Shown: one piece after another, positions 26,428 through 33,822 of the stretch
Layout: every line of letters starts with the position of its first letter
Numbering within the stretch: the first letter of the stretch is position 1
Assembly (NCBI RefSeq): GCF_022447245.1
Contig: NZ_JAKVBC010000028.1
Coordinates: forward strand, 1-64,000
Source of the DNA: Kordia sp.
Lineage (GTDB): Bacteria; Bacteroidota; Bacteroidia; Flavobacteriales; Flavobacteriaceae
Length of the DNA stretch: 64,000 nt
Direction of reading: 5' to 3'
The notes under the pieces: model-generated
What the model saw: only the letters and a program-made list of their open reading frames with translations
Told to the model about the DNA's origin: nothing
Databases searched by the model: none
Position numbers and translations under genes: made by a program

Positions 26428-29016
26428 TTAAAAAATCAAATTATTCAATTCAGTTACATACGAATTACTAACAGGAATTTTTTCACCGTTTACCGTAACT
26501 TCTTTATTATTTTTTGCTGCTACTTTATCAATCCGAACAATATACGAACGATGAATTCGTAAATATTCTAACGGATCTGGCATGAGATTAATGAATTCGC
26601 CAATTTTAGTACGTATAGTGTAGTTTTTTTGTTCGGTGATAACTTCTACATAGTTTCCTGCAGACTTTATATATAATATTGTATCTGTTTTTATTCTAAT
26701 TTCTTGTCCTGCTTCTTTGAATGAGAAGTATAAATCTTTGCGCTTTATTTTTTTGACTAACAAACGTAATAACTCACGGATAATATGTCTGTTATAAGAG
26801 AGTATTCTATATTTAAAAAATAAATAGATTAACACAATTACAAATAAAATTACTGAAACCACAAACCAAATTTGTTTCCAAAATGGAGCATGTATATGAA
26901 TAGGAATTTCTAAGAAAGTAAGATTTTTATCTTTTGATATTGTAGAAGCTGCTACTTTAAATATATAATCTCCATAAGGCAGTGCCGGATACGATATGCG
27001 TCTATTTTTAGTTTGATACCATTTTGTATCTAAACCTTCCATTTTATATGTGTAAGTTAGCTCGTTGGGGGCTTTAAAATGAATTCCTTCTACTAAAAAT
27101 TCTATTCTGTTTTCTTCATGAGATAGGTTTTTTAATTTTTCTTGAACTACTGACGAATCGTTTACATAAAATTCTTTTACTTTCAAGTGATATGTGTTGG
27201 ACGTAGTTTTTGCGTCAAACAATCGTTTTGGCGCATACACTAACCCTTTCTTAGAAGCAATCCAAACTGTATCTTCAATGATTTCAACATCACTAATTCC
27301 CCCATTCAATAAGCCATTTGAACTTTTTAATCCTGTGATTTGATATGTATCATTTTTTGTAAATTTTATTCTATTTAACCCGAAGTTTGTACATACCCAA
27401 AGTTCATCTTTACTTTCAATATGAAGCTCATTTATAATATTGCTCAACAACCCACTTTGTTTGGTTATGTTGCGAATTTCATTTGTTTTTTTATCATCAA
27501 TAATAATTCCTGCGCCTAACGTGCCAAAATAAACTTCTTCTCTCTTGGTATTTACATCAATATCATCTACTCTATTTTGAAACAATCGATTTTTTTTCGT
27601 TAAGGACGATACTTTCTCTTCTTTAAGTAAGTAAGCGCCATTTGGTGTTCCAAAGTATAATTCTTCTCCCCATTCTGCTACATCATGAATTCTATAAGAC
27701 ATTTTTTTTTGTTCATACCCTGTTTGATGAATACGTGTAATACTTTGGTTACTTGACATAAAAACTCCTCTTGGAGTAGGTTCTGATAGTTTAAAAACGT
27801 AATCTTTAGCAAATGAATTTTTAAAATGTTCTTTTTTACCATTTTCATCTTCCCTAAAAAATATAGTTTGCGAATGCACATATAATTGTTTGTGTATTGT
27901 ATCATACTCTACATGAGCTCTTACATCATTATTTGATGTATGTACTTTTGAAATATGACGTTTTGCATCTAACTTGAGTACATCGCCTATTCTGTACCCT
28001 ATGTACAATTCATTACGTTCATTCTTTGTTAATGATTTTACAGGAGAAGAAATACCTGTAGGCATAAATTTTATGGCTGGTTCTTTTATGTAAAAAACAC
28101 CCGAATGCAATGTAGAAAACCAATAACTTCCTGCATGATCTATTAAAAAATCGGTAACAGATTTGTTATCTAAAAAATGATCTTTAACAGTTCCTTCAAT
28201 ATCAAAAATAGTACCGCCACCAAATTCATAGCCTACAAAAAACGTAGTTGCATCAATTGCTTTTAAAGAAATTACTCTATTTTTTCTTGTGATAGTGCGT
28301 AATACTGTTCCTTTCTCGTTCAATATATGTACTTCTGTACCATCGGTATATATTTTATGCTTGTTACTTAAAAGCGAGAATGCGCTGGAATAAAAACTTC
28401 CCTTTACTTTTAGGTACAATGTGTTCTTTTTGATTGCAGAACTATCTAATGTCAAGGAAAAAAAATAGGGAGCATCATTTTTCATTTCAAATTCAAGCCA
28501 ATGTTCATTAGTAGCCATTGGGGTTTCTTGTAAGGGCTTCTCTAACAATTTACCATCTTTTGAAATGATAAACTTTCCATACATGGCTTCGCAAGAAATA
28601 TGCATATTTCCCTGATCGTCAAGATACAAGCTATTAATATGTTCAGTAGACCTTAATTGTTTTAAAAGCTTATTGTGAGGATAGGGTTTAAATCCGTTAA
28701 AATTTTCGTTGAAATAAAATAGCTGATTTTTAAACGTTGCAAAATAAATAGTTCCGTCTTTTTGCGGGAAAAGATCTAACACAACCATATCTGATAACCC
28801 ATCAGTAACGCCATAGGTTTTGATTTCGTATCCGTTATTGCTTGAAATTCCTCTATCTGTAGCAATCCAAATGACTCCATTTTTGTCTTGGTGTAATTCG
28901 TAGGTTTCTAAACTTGGTAGTCCATCAATAATTCCGAATTCTTTGTATATATAATTTTGAGCACACAAAAATTGACTGCAACACAACAAAAACAGGTAGG
29001 CACATTTGTAATTCAT
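26428..29016 (-). CDS. Membrane-bound LytTR transcription regulator with two-component-type beta-propeller sensor
   Basis: 862 residues. Signal peptide (cut near FLCAQ), then a long periplasmic sensor built of two-component-regulator propeller repeats (IIDGLPSLETYELHQDKNGV, GVTDGLSDMVVLDLFPQKDG) and a Y_Y_Y domain (YTYKMEGLDTKWYQTKNRRI). One membrane segment (about 717-738) follows, then a cytoplasmic LytTR DNA-binding domain (about 766-862, LRIHRSYIVRIDKV). It has no histidine kinase domain, so it is a one-component regulator acting from the membrane. It follows RNA copy R3 and precedes the peptide operon, with the putative operator between. It probably controls those peptides. Confidence 0.9.
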   Translation of the reverse strand: MNYKCAYLFLLCCSQFLCAQNYIYKEFGIIDGLPSLETYELHQDKNGVIWIATDRGISSNNGYEIKTYGVTDGLSDMVVLDLFPQKDGTIYFATFKNQLFYFNENFNGFKPYPHNKLLKQLRSTEHINSLYLDDQGNMHISCEAMYGKFIISKDGKLLEKPLQETPMATNEHWLEFEMKNDAPYFFSLTLDSSAIKKNTLYLKVKGSFYSSAFSLLSNKHKIYTDGTEVHILNEKGTVLRTITRKNRVISLKAIDATTFFVGYEFGGGTIFDIEGTVKDHFLDNKSVTDFLIDHAGSYWFSTLHSGVFYIKEPAIKFMPTGISSPVKSLTKNERNELYIGYRIGDVLKLDAKRHISKVHTSNNDVRAHVEYDTIHKQLYVHSQTIFFREDENGKKEHFKNSFAKDYVFKLSEPTPRGVFMSSNQSITRIHQTGYEQKKMSYRIHDVAEWGEELYFGTPNGAYLLKEEKVSSLTKKNRLFQNRVDDIDVNTKREEVYFGTLGAGIIIDDKKTNEIRNITKQSGLLSNIINELHIESKDELWVCTNFGLNRIKFTKNDTYQITGLKSSNGLLNGGISDVEIIEDTVWIASKKGLVYAPKRLFDAKTTSNTYHLKVKEFYVNDSSVVQEKLKNLSHEENRIEFLVEGIHFKAPNELTYTYKMEGLDTKWYQTKNRRISYPALPYGDYIFKVAASTISKDKNLTFLEIPIHIHAPFWKQIWFVVSVILFVIVLIYLFFKYRILSYNRHIIRELLRLLVKKIKRKDLYFSFKEAGQEIRIKTDTILYIKSAGNYVEVITEQKNYTIRTKIGEFINLMPDPLEYLRIHRSYIVRIDKVAAKNNKEVTVNGEKIPVSNSYVTELNNLIF

Positions 29017-29141
29017 ATAATAGGAACAGTTCTAAATTTTCAAGGAGAATTGTAGCTAATATATTAAAAAAATACATGGGTTAAATCGGTTTTCTTCACG
29101 ATTTCTCTCAGTATATTTTAAAAACTAATCAGTCTATAATG

Positions 29142-29287
29142 AAAAAAACACCTCACAAGCGTGAAGTGTCTTTTTAAACTAAACTAACCAACCAAAATGT
29201 AAGTACGACTATTTTACCTCAAGTAACCAGCTCTGTGTAATGTCTACATCGTATTACATTTTATACATACCAAGTACTGTGCCAAAT
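29142..29287 (-). ncRNA. Structured RNA, repeat copy R3, upstream of the LytTR gene
   Basis: Read on the minus strand: TTTGGCAC (29286-29279), TTGG 12 bases on, then a long stem AAATGTAA-T-ACGA (29261-29249) pairing with TCGT-AC-TTACATTT (29208-29195), inner hairpin TTAC-TTGAG-GTAA, TTGGTTGGTTAGTTTAG, and a terminator GACACTTCAC/GTGAGGTGTT with GCTT loop and T7. It ends 126 bases before the LytTR ATG. It could be a free small RNA or a leader with attenuator for the LytTR gene. Confidence 0.78.
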
Positions 29288-29338
29288 TTGTTTAGCGTTA
29301 AAAAAATATTTTTTGGTTGATTCGTTTTATTTTAAAAT

Positions 29339-29530
29339 CTATCTAGGATTACAGGCTCTTACGTCAGTAGCTTGACAATCTGCATTTGAGTCACTACACT
29401 CTTGCCCAGTTTTTGGTGTTTCTTTTTCTCCATCTCCATCTAGATCTGGATCTGTAATTCCTCCTAGTATCTGGCTTACTTTTACTTTGTTTAATTGTAA
29501 TGAATTAAACTTTTTATTTCTTTGTTTCAT
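29339..29530 (-). CDS. GG-leader precursor peptide with DxDxDG core
   Basis: 63 residues: leader MKQRNKKFNSLQLNKVKVSQ, then ILGG, then ITDPDLDGDGEKETPKTGQE and three cysteines to the end. The DPDLDGDGE stretch has the spacing of a calcium-binding DxDxDG loop. It is 22 nt after the upstream peptide gene and so in one operon with it. Function unknown; the leader type implies export or maturation at the GG. Confidence 0.78.
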   Translation of the reverse strand: MKQRNKKFNSLQLNKVKVSQILGGITDPDLDGDGEKETPKTGQECSDSNADCQATDVRACNPR

Positions 29531-29552
29531 CTTATTATTTTTTAAGAATTAT

Positions 29553-29750
29553 TTATCCTCTAGTATTACAAAGAGATATTGTTAAATTATTGTTGCATAC
29601 ATATACACATGTTTTATTTGTTCTTAAGTAGGTAGGAATACAATTATCATGACCTCCTGAAGCGCCTCCTTTTATGGATGATACGTCAACTCCTAATTTA
29701 GATACTTGTTGCTTGTTCAACTTTAATGATTTGATCTTTGATTTCTTCAT
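29553..29750 (-). CDS. GG-leader precursor peptide with cysteine/threonine-rich core
   Basis: 65 residues: leader MKKSKIKSLKLNKQQVSKLG, then VDVSSIKGG, then a core with four cysteines and many Thr/Ser/Asn (HDNCIPTYLRTNKTCVYVCN then LTISLCNTRG). First gene of the second, shorter peptide operon, 36 nt downstream of a -7 box and about 104 nt from the 21-bp repeats. Lanthipeptide-like maturation is possible, but no enzyme is in the window. Confidence 0.8.
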   Translation of the reverse strand: MKKSKIKSLKLNKQQVSKLGVDVSSIKGGASGGHDNCIPTYLRTNKTCVYVCNNNLTISLCNTRG

Positions 29751-29785
29751 AATTTTAAATTTAAATTACTAATAATTTGATGTCT

Positions 29786-29793
29786 CAAATGTA
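29786..29793 (-). promoter_or_regulatory. -7 box of the second peptide operon
   Basis: TACATTTG on the minus strand fits TAnnTTTG. The nearest 21-bp repeat starts 61 bp upstream, almost the same distance as in the other module (62 bp). An 8-bp inverted repeat TACTAAGT-GTTG-ACTTAGTA (29827-29846) lies between. Confidence 0.55.
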
Positions 29794-29853
29794 TTTATCT
29801 CAAAAAACAAAAAATCAAAACGGAAATACTAAGTGTTGACTTAGTACAAAAAA

Positions 29854-29903
29854 GTGGTGGTTCAAAAATGCTATGGTGTGAATTTGTAGCTTTTTGTTGT
29901 GAA
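29854..29903 (-). promoter_or_regulatory. 21-bp-spaced direct repeats of the second module
   Basis: On the plus strand GTGGTGGT (29854-29861, weak), GGTGTGAA (29875-29882) and GTTGTGAA (29896-29903) start exactly 21 bp apart. Together with the array at 26.4 kb they give a common motif G-K-K-R-TGAA-W. The location is the same, between the LytTR reading frame and the peptide promoter. Confidence 0.55.
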
Positions 29904-29906
29904 ATT

Positions 29907-30170
29907 TTATGGCTGAAAAATTAATCTGTCCAATTCCTCCTGATACAAACTATTCACTGGTAGCTTTTTTTTGTTTACAATAACTTCTCTATTGTGCTTA
30001 GCAGTGACTTTATCGATATGGACCACATAAGAACGATGAATTCCAACATACTCAAGTGGATCTGGTGTATTTTTTATAAAGGATATTATCGGAGTTCGTA
30101 TGATATAGTTTTTGTTTTCTGGAACTAACTCCATAAAATTTCGAGAAGATTTTAAATATAAAAAAAACAC
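29907..30170 (-). pseudogene. Truncated LytTR gene reduced to its DNA-binding domain
   Basis: The frame LYLKSSRNFMELVPENKNYI to the stop at 29907 aligns along its whole length with the last 85 or so residues of the 862-residue LytTR protein (LYIKSAGNYVEVITEQKNYT), including YVGIHRSYVVHIDKV. Sensor, membrane segment and the first strands of LytTR are missing. The homology begins exactly where the T run of RNA copy R4 ends, so about 2.3 kb was lost between R4 and the domain. Translation from the ATG at 30134 or GTG at 30170 would give an incomplete domain. Confidence 0.8.
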
Positions 30171-30305
30171 CTCACAAGCGTGAAGTGTTTTTTTAAACTA
30201 AACTAACCAACCAAATGTAATCACGACTCTTTTACTTCGAGTAACCAGCTCTATGTAACGTCTTCACCGTGTCACAATTTTTAAGTACCAAGTACTGTGC
30301 CAAAA
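30161..30305 (-). ncRNA. Structured RNA, repeat copy R4, fused to the truncated LytTR gene
   Basis: Minus strand: TTTTGGCACAGTACTTGG (30305-30288), the same upstream element as R3, then a stem of arms TGTGA-CACGG and TCGTG-A-TTACA that differs from R3 yet still pairs (G-U pairs included), an inner hairpin TTACT-CGA-AGTAA (one pair longer, matching change on both arms), TTGGTTGGTTAGTTTAG and the terminator CACTTCAC/GTGAGGTG with GCTT loop and T8. Confidence 0.78.
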
Positions 30306-30369
30306 CTTGACTACAAGTTTTTTTTATTTCTTTTTTTATTCTATAGCTTTACATTCTAAGAAACGAGTT

Positions 30370-30843
30370 TTGAAAAGAATACTAGAAACGAAACGTTTAT
30401 ACTTACGCGAATTTTCATTGGATGATGTCGATTTCGTCTTAGAATTAGTAAATACACCATCGTGGATTCAATATATTGGTGATCGTAATATTCGTACGCC
30501 AGGCGTTGCTGAGGAATATATTAGAGAGAATTTGCGAAAGAGTTATACTAAAAATGGTTTTGGCTTGTGGCTCATGGAACTCAAAAAAACTAAAACTCCC
30601 ATTGATATGTGTGGCTTGGTGAATAGAGATTCTCTGGAAGATATTGATATTGGGTTTGCATTATTGCCTGCTTACGGACGCAAAGGATATACTTATGAAG
30701 CTGCCAAAGCTACTTTGCAATATGCAAAAGAAGAATTACAAATTTCAAAAATTGTTGCCATTACCGATCAAAACAACATGGCTTCTATCGGATTATTGAA
30801 CAAAATTGGCTTACAGTTTGAAAAAAAAATTAAAACTTTCTAA
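30370..30843 (+). CDS. GNAT (RimJ/RimL-type) N-acetyltransferase with C-terminal frameshift
   Basis: About 157 residues from TTG at 30370, giving the family start (M)KRILETKRLYLREFSL. The acetyl-CoA loop is present in degenerate form (LLPAYGRKGYTYEAA), followed by ISKIVAITDQNNMASIGLLN. At the A9 tract (30821-30829) the frame moves to IKTF and stop, while one frame over the usual ending KLSKNDTVLLFS is intact. One extra A would explain it. The gene may be slightly impaired, or the tract may vary. Divergent from R4. Confidence 0.75.
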   Translation: MKRILETKRLYLREFSLDDVDFVLELVNTPSWIQYIGDRNIRTPGVAEEYIRENLRKSYTKNGFGLWLMELKKTKTPIDMCGLVNRDSLEDIDIGFALLPAYGRKGYTYEAAKATLQYAKEELQISKIVAITDQNNMASIGLLNKIGLQFEKKIKTF

Positions 30844-30883
30844 AAATGATACTGTACTTTTATTTTCCTAAGCCCTTTCATTT

Positions 30884-31345
30884 ATGAAAAAAGAACTTCC
30901 TTATTTGTGTTTATGCTTCGTTATATTCTTTGCGCTGCTTTGGTTTCCTCTGGATATAAAAACACTATTGGCGGCAGATGCAACATTAGATATTAATGTT
31001 CATGACACTTATTTTGTGATTTCAACGTTTGATTATGTAATACATGTATTTGTTTTCGTATTCGCATTCATGTACTTTTTGAGGGTTCTATCTACAAAAT
31101 TCCAAAACCGTTTTGCAAGTTATCTTTATCTAATTTTTAATGGATTATTTATTGTAGCTGCCATTTTAAATATTGTAGCTGTTTTTTTTATTGAAATTCC
31201 AGATACTGTTACCACAGATCTTAACCGGGAAATACTGAATAAAAGTATAAATTTTAAACCGCTTTTATATCTTTTTATGGGAAGCACTCTAATTGCTTTT
31301 ATTTTTGAAATATATACATTCTTCCGATTACGAGAACGAAGATGA
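30884..31345 (+). CDS. Four-helix membrane protein with a cytochrome oxidase I-like HDTYFV motif
   Basis: 153 residues with four membrane segments. The stretch NVHDTYFVISTFDYVIHVFV resembles the HDTYYVVAHFHYV stretch of heme-copper oxidase subunit I, but the heme and copper histidines of the real enzyme are not preserved and the protein is far too short. No oxidase genes are near. The family is otherwise not recognised. The stop is TGA. Confidence 0.7.
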   Translation: MKKELPYLCLCFVIFFALLWFPLDIKTLLAADATLDINVHDTYFVISTFDYVIHVFVFVFAFMYFLRVLSTKFQNRFASYLYLIFNGLFIVAAILNIVAVFFIEIPDTVTTDLNREILNKSINFKPLLYLFMGSTLIAFIFEIYTFFRLRERR

Positions 31346-31428
31346 TTGCTCAACTTTGTCATAAACTTTCTGGTGTAGGCTGAATCCAAAATTCATACAA
31401 AATAGTATCTTTACACAAAATTTACTTC

Positions 31429-32859
31429 ATGTCAGAAATCGTTATTTATATTGTCCTTATTGTCATCTTTTTAGCCGTTGGTATTTTCTTGGGAATGTAC
31501 ATCGGAAACCTAAAAACGAAAGCACAACAAGAAGGTTTACACGAACGTAATCGCCAATTAAAATCACAATTTGACGATTTAAAAACACAGTTACATGCTG
31601 AAAATGAAAAACAGAACAAGTCGTTTCAACAGCAATTGGAAAGTTTCAAAGAAAATTTAGCAAAAACAGAACAAGAACGTGAGGAAATTAGACGTGAAAA
31701 AGATTTTTTGAATGTTGAATTGGCGCGAAAAAATTCAGAATTTGTAAATCTACAAAAACAAAATATAGAACGTGACGAATCGCTAAAAAAGCAGCAAGAA
31801 CAGTTGCGCAAAGATTTTGAATTGCTCGCGAATAAAATTTTGGAAGAAAAATCGAATAAATTTACAGAGCAGAATAAAGAAAATATTAAAAACATTTTGA
31901 CGCCACTTCAAGAGAAAATTCAGCATTTTGAAAAGAAAGTAGAAGATTCTCAGAAGGAAAATATTAGCATTCATTCTGCCTTGCGCGAAAAATTATCGGA
32001 ACTGAGTAAAGCCAATTTACAAATCAGTCAAGAAGCTGTAAATTTAACGAAAGCCTTAAAAGGTGATAGTAAAATGCAAGGAAATTGGGGAGAATTGGTG
32101 CTAGAGCGCGTGTTAGAAAAAAGCGGATTGGAAAAAGATCGTGAATATGTTGTACAACAAAATTTTACACGTGAAGATGGTTCCAGAGTATTGCCAGATG
32201 TAATTATCAATTTGCCAAACAACAAAAAGATGGTATTTGATTCTAAGGTTTCTTTAACTGCTTACGAACGTTATGTAAATACAGAAGATGAAGAACGAGC
32301 AATAAGTTTAAAAGAACATTTAACGTCCATAAAACGTCATATAGAGCAATTATCTGCCAAGAAATACGAAGATTTATACGAGATTGAAAGTCCTGATTTT
32401 GTCTTGATGTTTATTCCGATAGAACCTGCATTTGCCATTGCCGTAAATGAAGATACAACCCTGTACAGCAAAGCATTTGAGAAGAATATTGTCATTGTAA
32501 CACCTACTACTCTATTAGCAACTTTGCGTACGATTGACACCATGTGGAATAATGAAAAACAGCAACGAAATGCGATTGAAATTGCGCGACAAGCTGGTGC
32601 TTTGTATGATAAGTTTGAAGGTTTTATGAACGATTTAATCGGAATTGGAAAAAAGATTGACGCGACAAAATCTGATTATTCAGCTGCGATGAACAAACTG
32701 TTTGAAGGGCGTGGAAATATCATCAAAAGTATTGAAAAAATTAAGAAAATGGGCGCAAAAGCTAAGAAATCACTTCCTGAGTCTATTTTGAAACGTGCAG
32801 ACAGTGAACCTGAAAATGACGCCTTTACTGGAAATGAAGAACCAAGACAGTTGTTTTAA
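31429..32859 (+). CDS. rmuC: DNA recombination protein RmuC
   Basis: 476 residues: one N-terminal membrane segment (IVIYIVLIVIFLAVGIFLGM), a long coiled coil (about 30-190), then the RmuC core (GDSKMQGNWGELVLERVLEK, LPDVIINLPNNKKMVFDSKV, DFVLMFIPIEPAFAIAV). RmuC limits inversions at repeats and is a restriction-like nuclease-fold protein. Single gene, followed 19 nt later by the NAD(P)-binding protein. Confidence 0.94.
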   Translation: MSEIVIYIVLIVIFLAVGIFLGMYIGNLKTKAQQEGLHERNRQLKSQFDDLKTQLHAENEKQNKSFQQQLESFKENLAKTEQEREEIRREKDFLNVELARKNSEFVNLQKQNIERDESLKKQQEQLRKDFELLANKILEEKSNKFTEQNKENIKNILTPLQEKIQHFEKKVEDSQKENISIHSALREKLSELSKANLQISQEAVNLTKALKGDSKMQGNWGELVLERVLEKSGLEKDREYVVQQNFTREDGSRVLPDVIINLPNNKKMVFDSKVSLTAYERYVNTEDEERAISLKEHLTSIKRHIEQLSAKKYEDLYEIESPDFVLMFIPIEPAFAIAVNEDTTLYSKAFEKNIVIVTPTTLLATLRTIDTMWNNEKQQRNAIEIARQAGALYDKFEGFMNDLIGIGKKIDATKSDYSAAMNKLFEGRGNIIKSIEKIKKMGAKAKKSLPESILKRADSEPENDAFTGNEEPRQLF

Positions 32860-32878
32860 TTGAAAGATAACAAACATT

Positions 32879-33697
32879 GTGAAAAATAGACAAATTAGCA
32901 TCTTAGGTTGTGGATGGTTAGGGTTACCATTAGCAAAATACTTTATTACACAAGATTATATTGTAAAAGGTTCTACCACTTCGCCAGAAAAAGTAGCTTT
33001 ATTGAAAGAAGCTAACATTCAACCGTATGTTTTCTCTTTAGGAACTACACGAAACAACGAATTATTCATTGACTTTTTAGCGAATAGCGATGTGATTGTG
33101 ATTAATTTTCCTCCGAGAAGAATTCCTACTATTGTTTCCTTTTATCAAGAGCAAATACAAGCAATTTTACCATTCATTAAGAAAACACAAAAAGTGATTT
33201 TTGTAAGTTCTACATCTGTGTATCAAAATACGAATGATTGGGTTACGGAAACTCTAGAAAATCAGCCTGAAAAAGAATCGGGAAAAGCAGTCTTAGCTGT
33301 CGAAAATATATTAAAAGCACATTTACAAGAGCGATTGACGATTCTACGTTTTGCTGGACTTTTTGGATATGACAGGTTTCCAGGACGATTTTTAGCAAAT
33401 AAAAAAGAACTTCCCAATGGAAAAGCGCCTGTAAATATGATTCACCAAGATGATTGTATTGGATTGATCAACGCAATTATTGAAAAACAAACTTGGGGAG
33501 AAATTATCAATGGTTGCTCAGATGAACATCCATTACGAGAAGAGTTTTATACATTAGCAGCTAAGAAGATTGGTTTGATGCCACCAGAATTCAAAGTTTC
33601 TGATTCTACTTCCTTTAAAATAATTTCAAATACAAAGAGTAAAGAATTACTTCAATATTCGTATATACATCCTGATCCGTTGGTGTTTGTGGTGTAA
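32879..33697 (+). CDS. NAD(P)-binding epimerase-like protein (YeeZ type)
   Basis: 272 residues from GTG 32879. An N-terminal Rossmann motif ISILGCGWLGLPLA (GxGxxG) and the SDR-like stretch VIFVSSTSVYQNTNDWVTE resemble YeeZ and related atypical SDR proteins. Substrate unknown. It may be cotranscribed with rmuC. Confidence 0.8.
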   Translation: MKNRQISILGCGWLGLPLAKYFITQDYIVKGSTTSPEKVALLKEANIQPYVFSLGTTRNNELFIDFLANSDVIVINFPPRRIPTIVSFYQEQIQAILPFIKKTQKVIFVSSTSVYQNTNDWVTETLENQPEKESGKAVLAVENILKAHLQERLTILRFAGLFGYDRFPGRFLANKKELPNGKAPVNMIHQDDCIGLINAIIEKQTWGEIINGCSDEHPLREEFYTLAAKKIGLMPPEFKVSDSTSFKIISNTKSKELLQYSYIHPDPLVFVV

Positions 33698-33822
33698 GTT
33701 TTGAAACTTGGAATTTGGGTTTTAGGTTTTGGGACATTTTGACGTTGCATGAGAAAATTGTAGTTATAAAACTCTTGTTGTACAACAGTAAATAATAAGT
33801 ACACCGTAGTAAATCGCAAAAA

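Noticed and set aside
24741-30305. The R copies as an insertion sequence, MITE or CRISPR repeats
   Set aside because: They have no terminal inverted repeats or target duplications, spacing is irregular, and paired positions covary, which points to RNA rather than a mobile DNA element.
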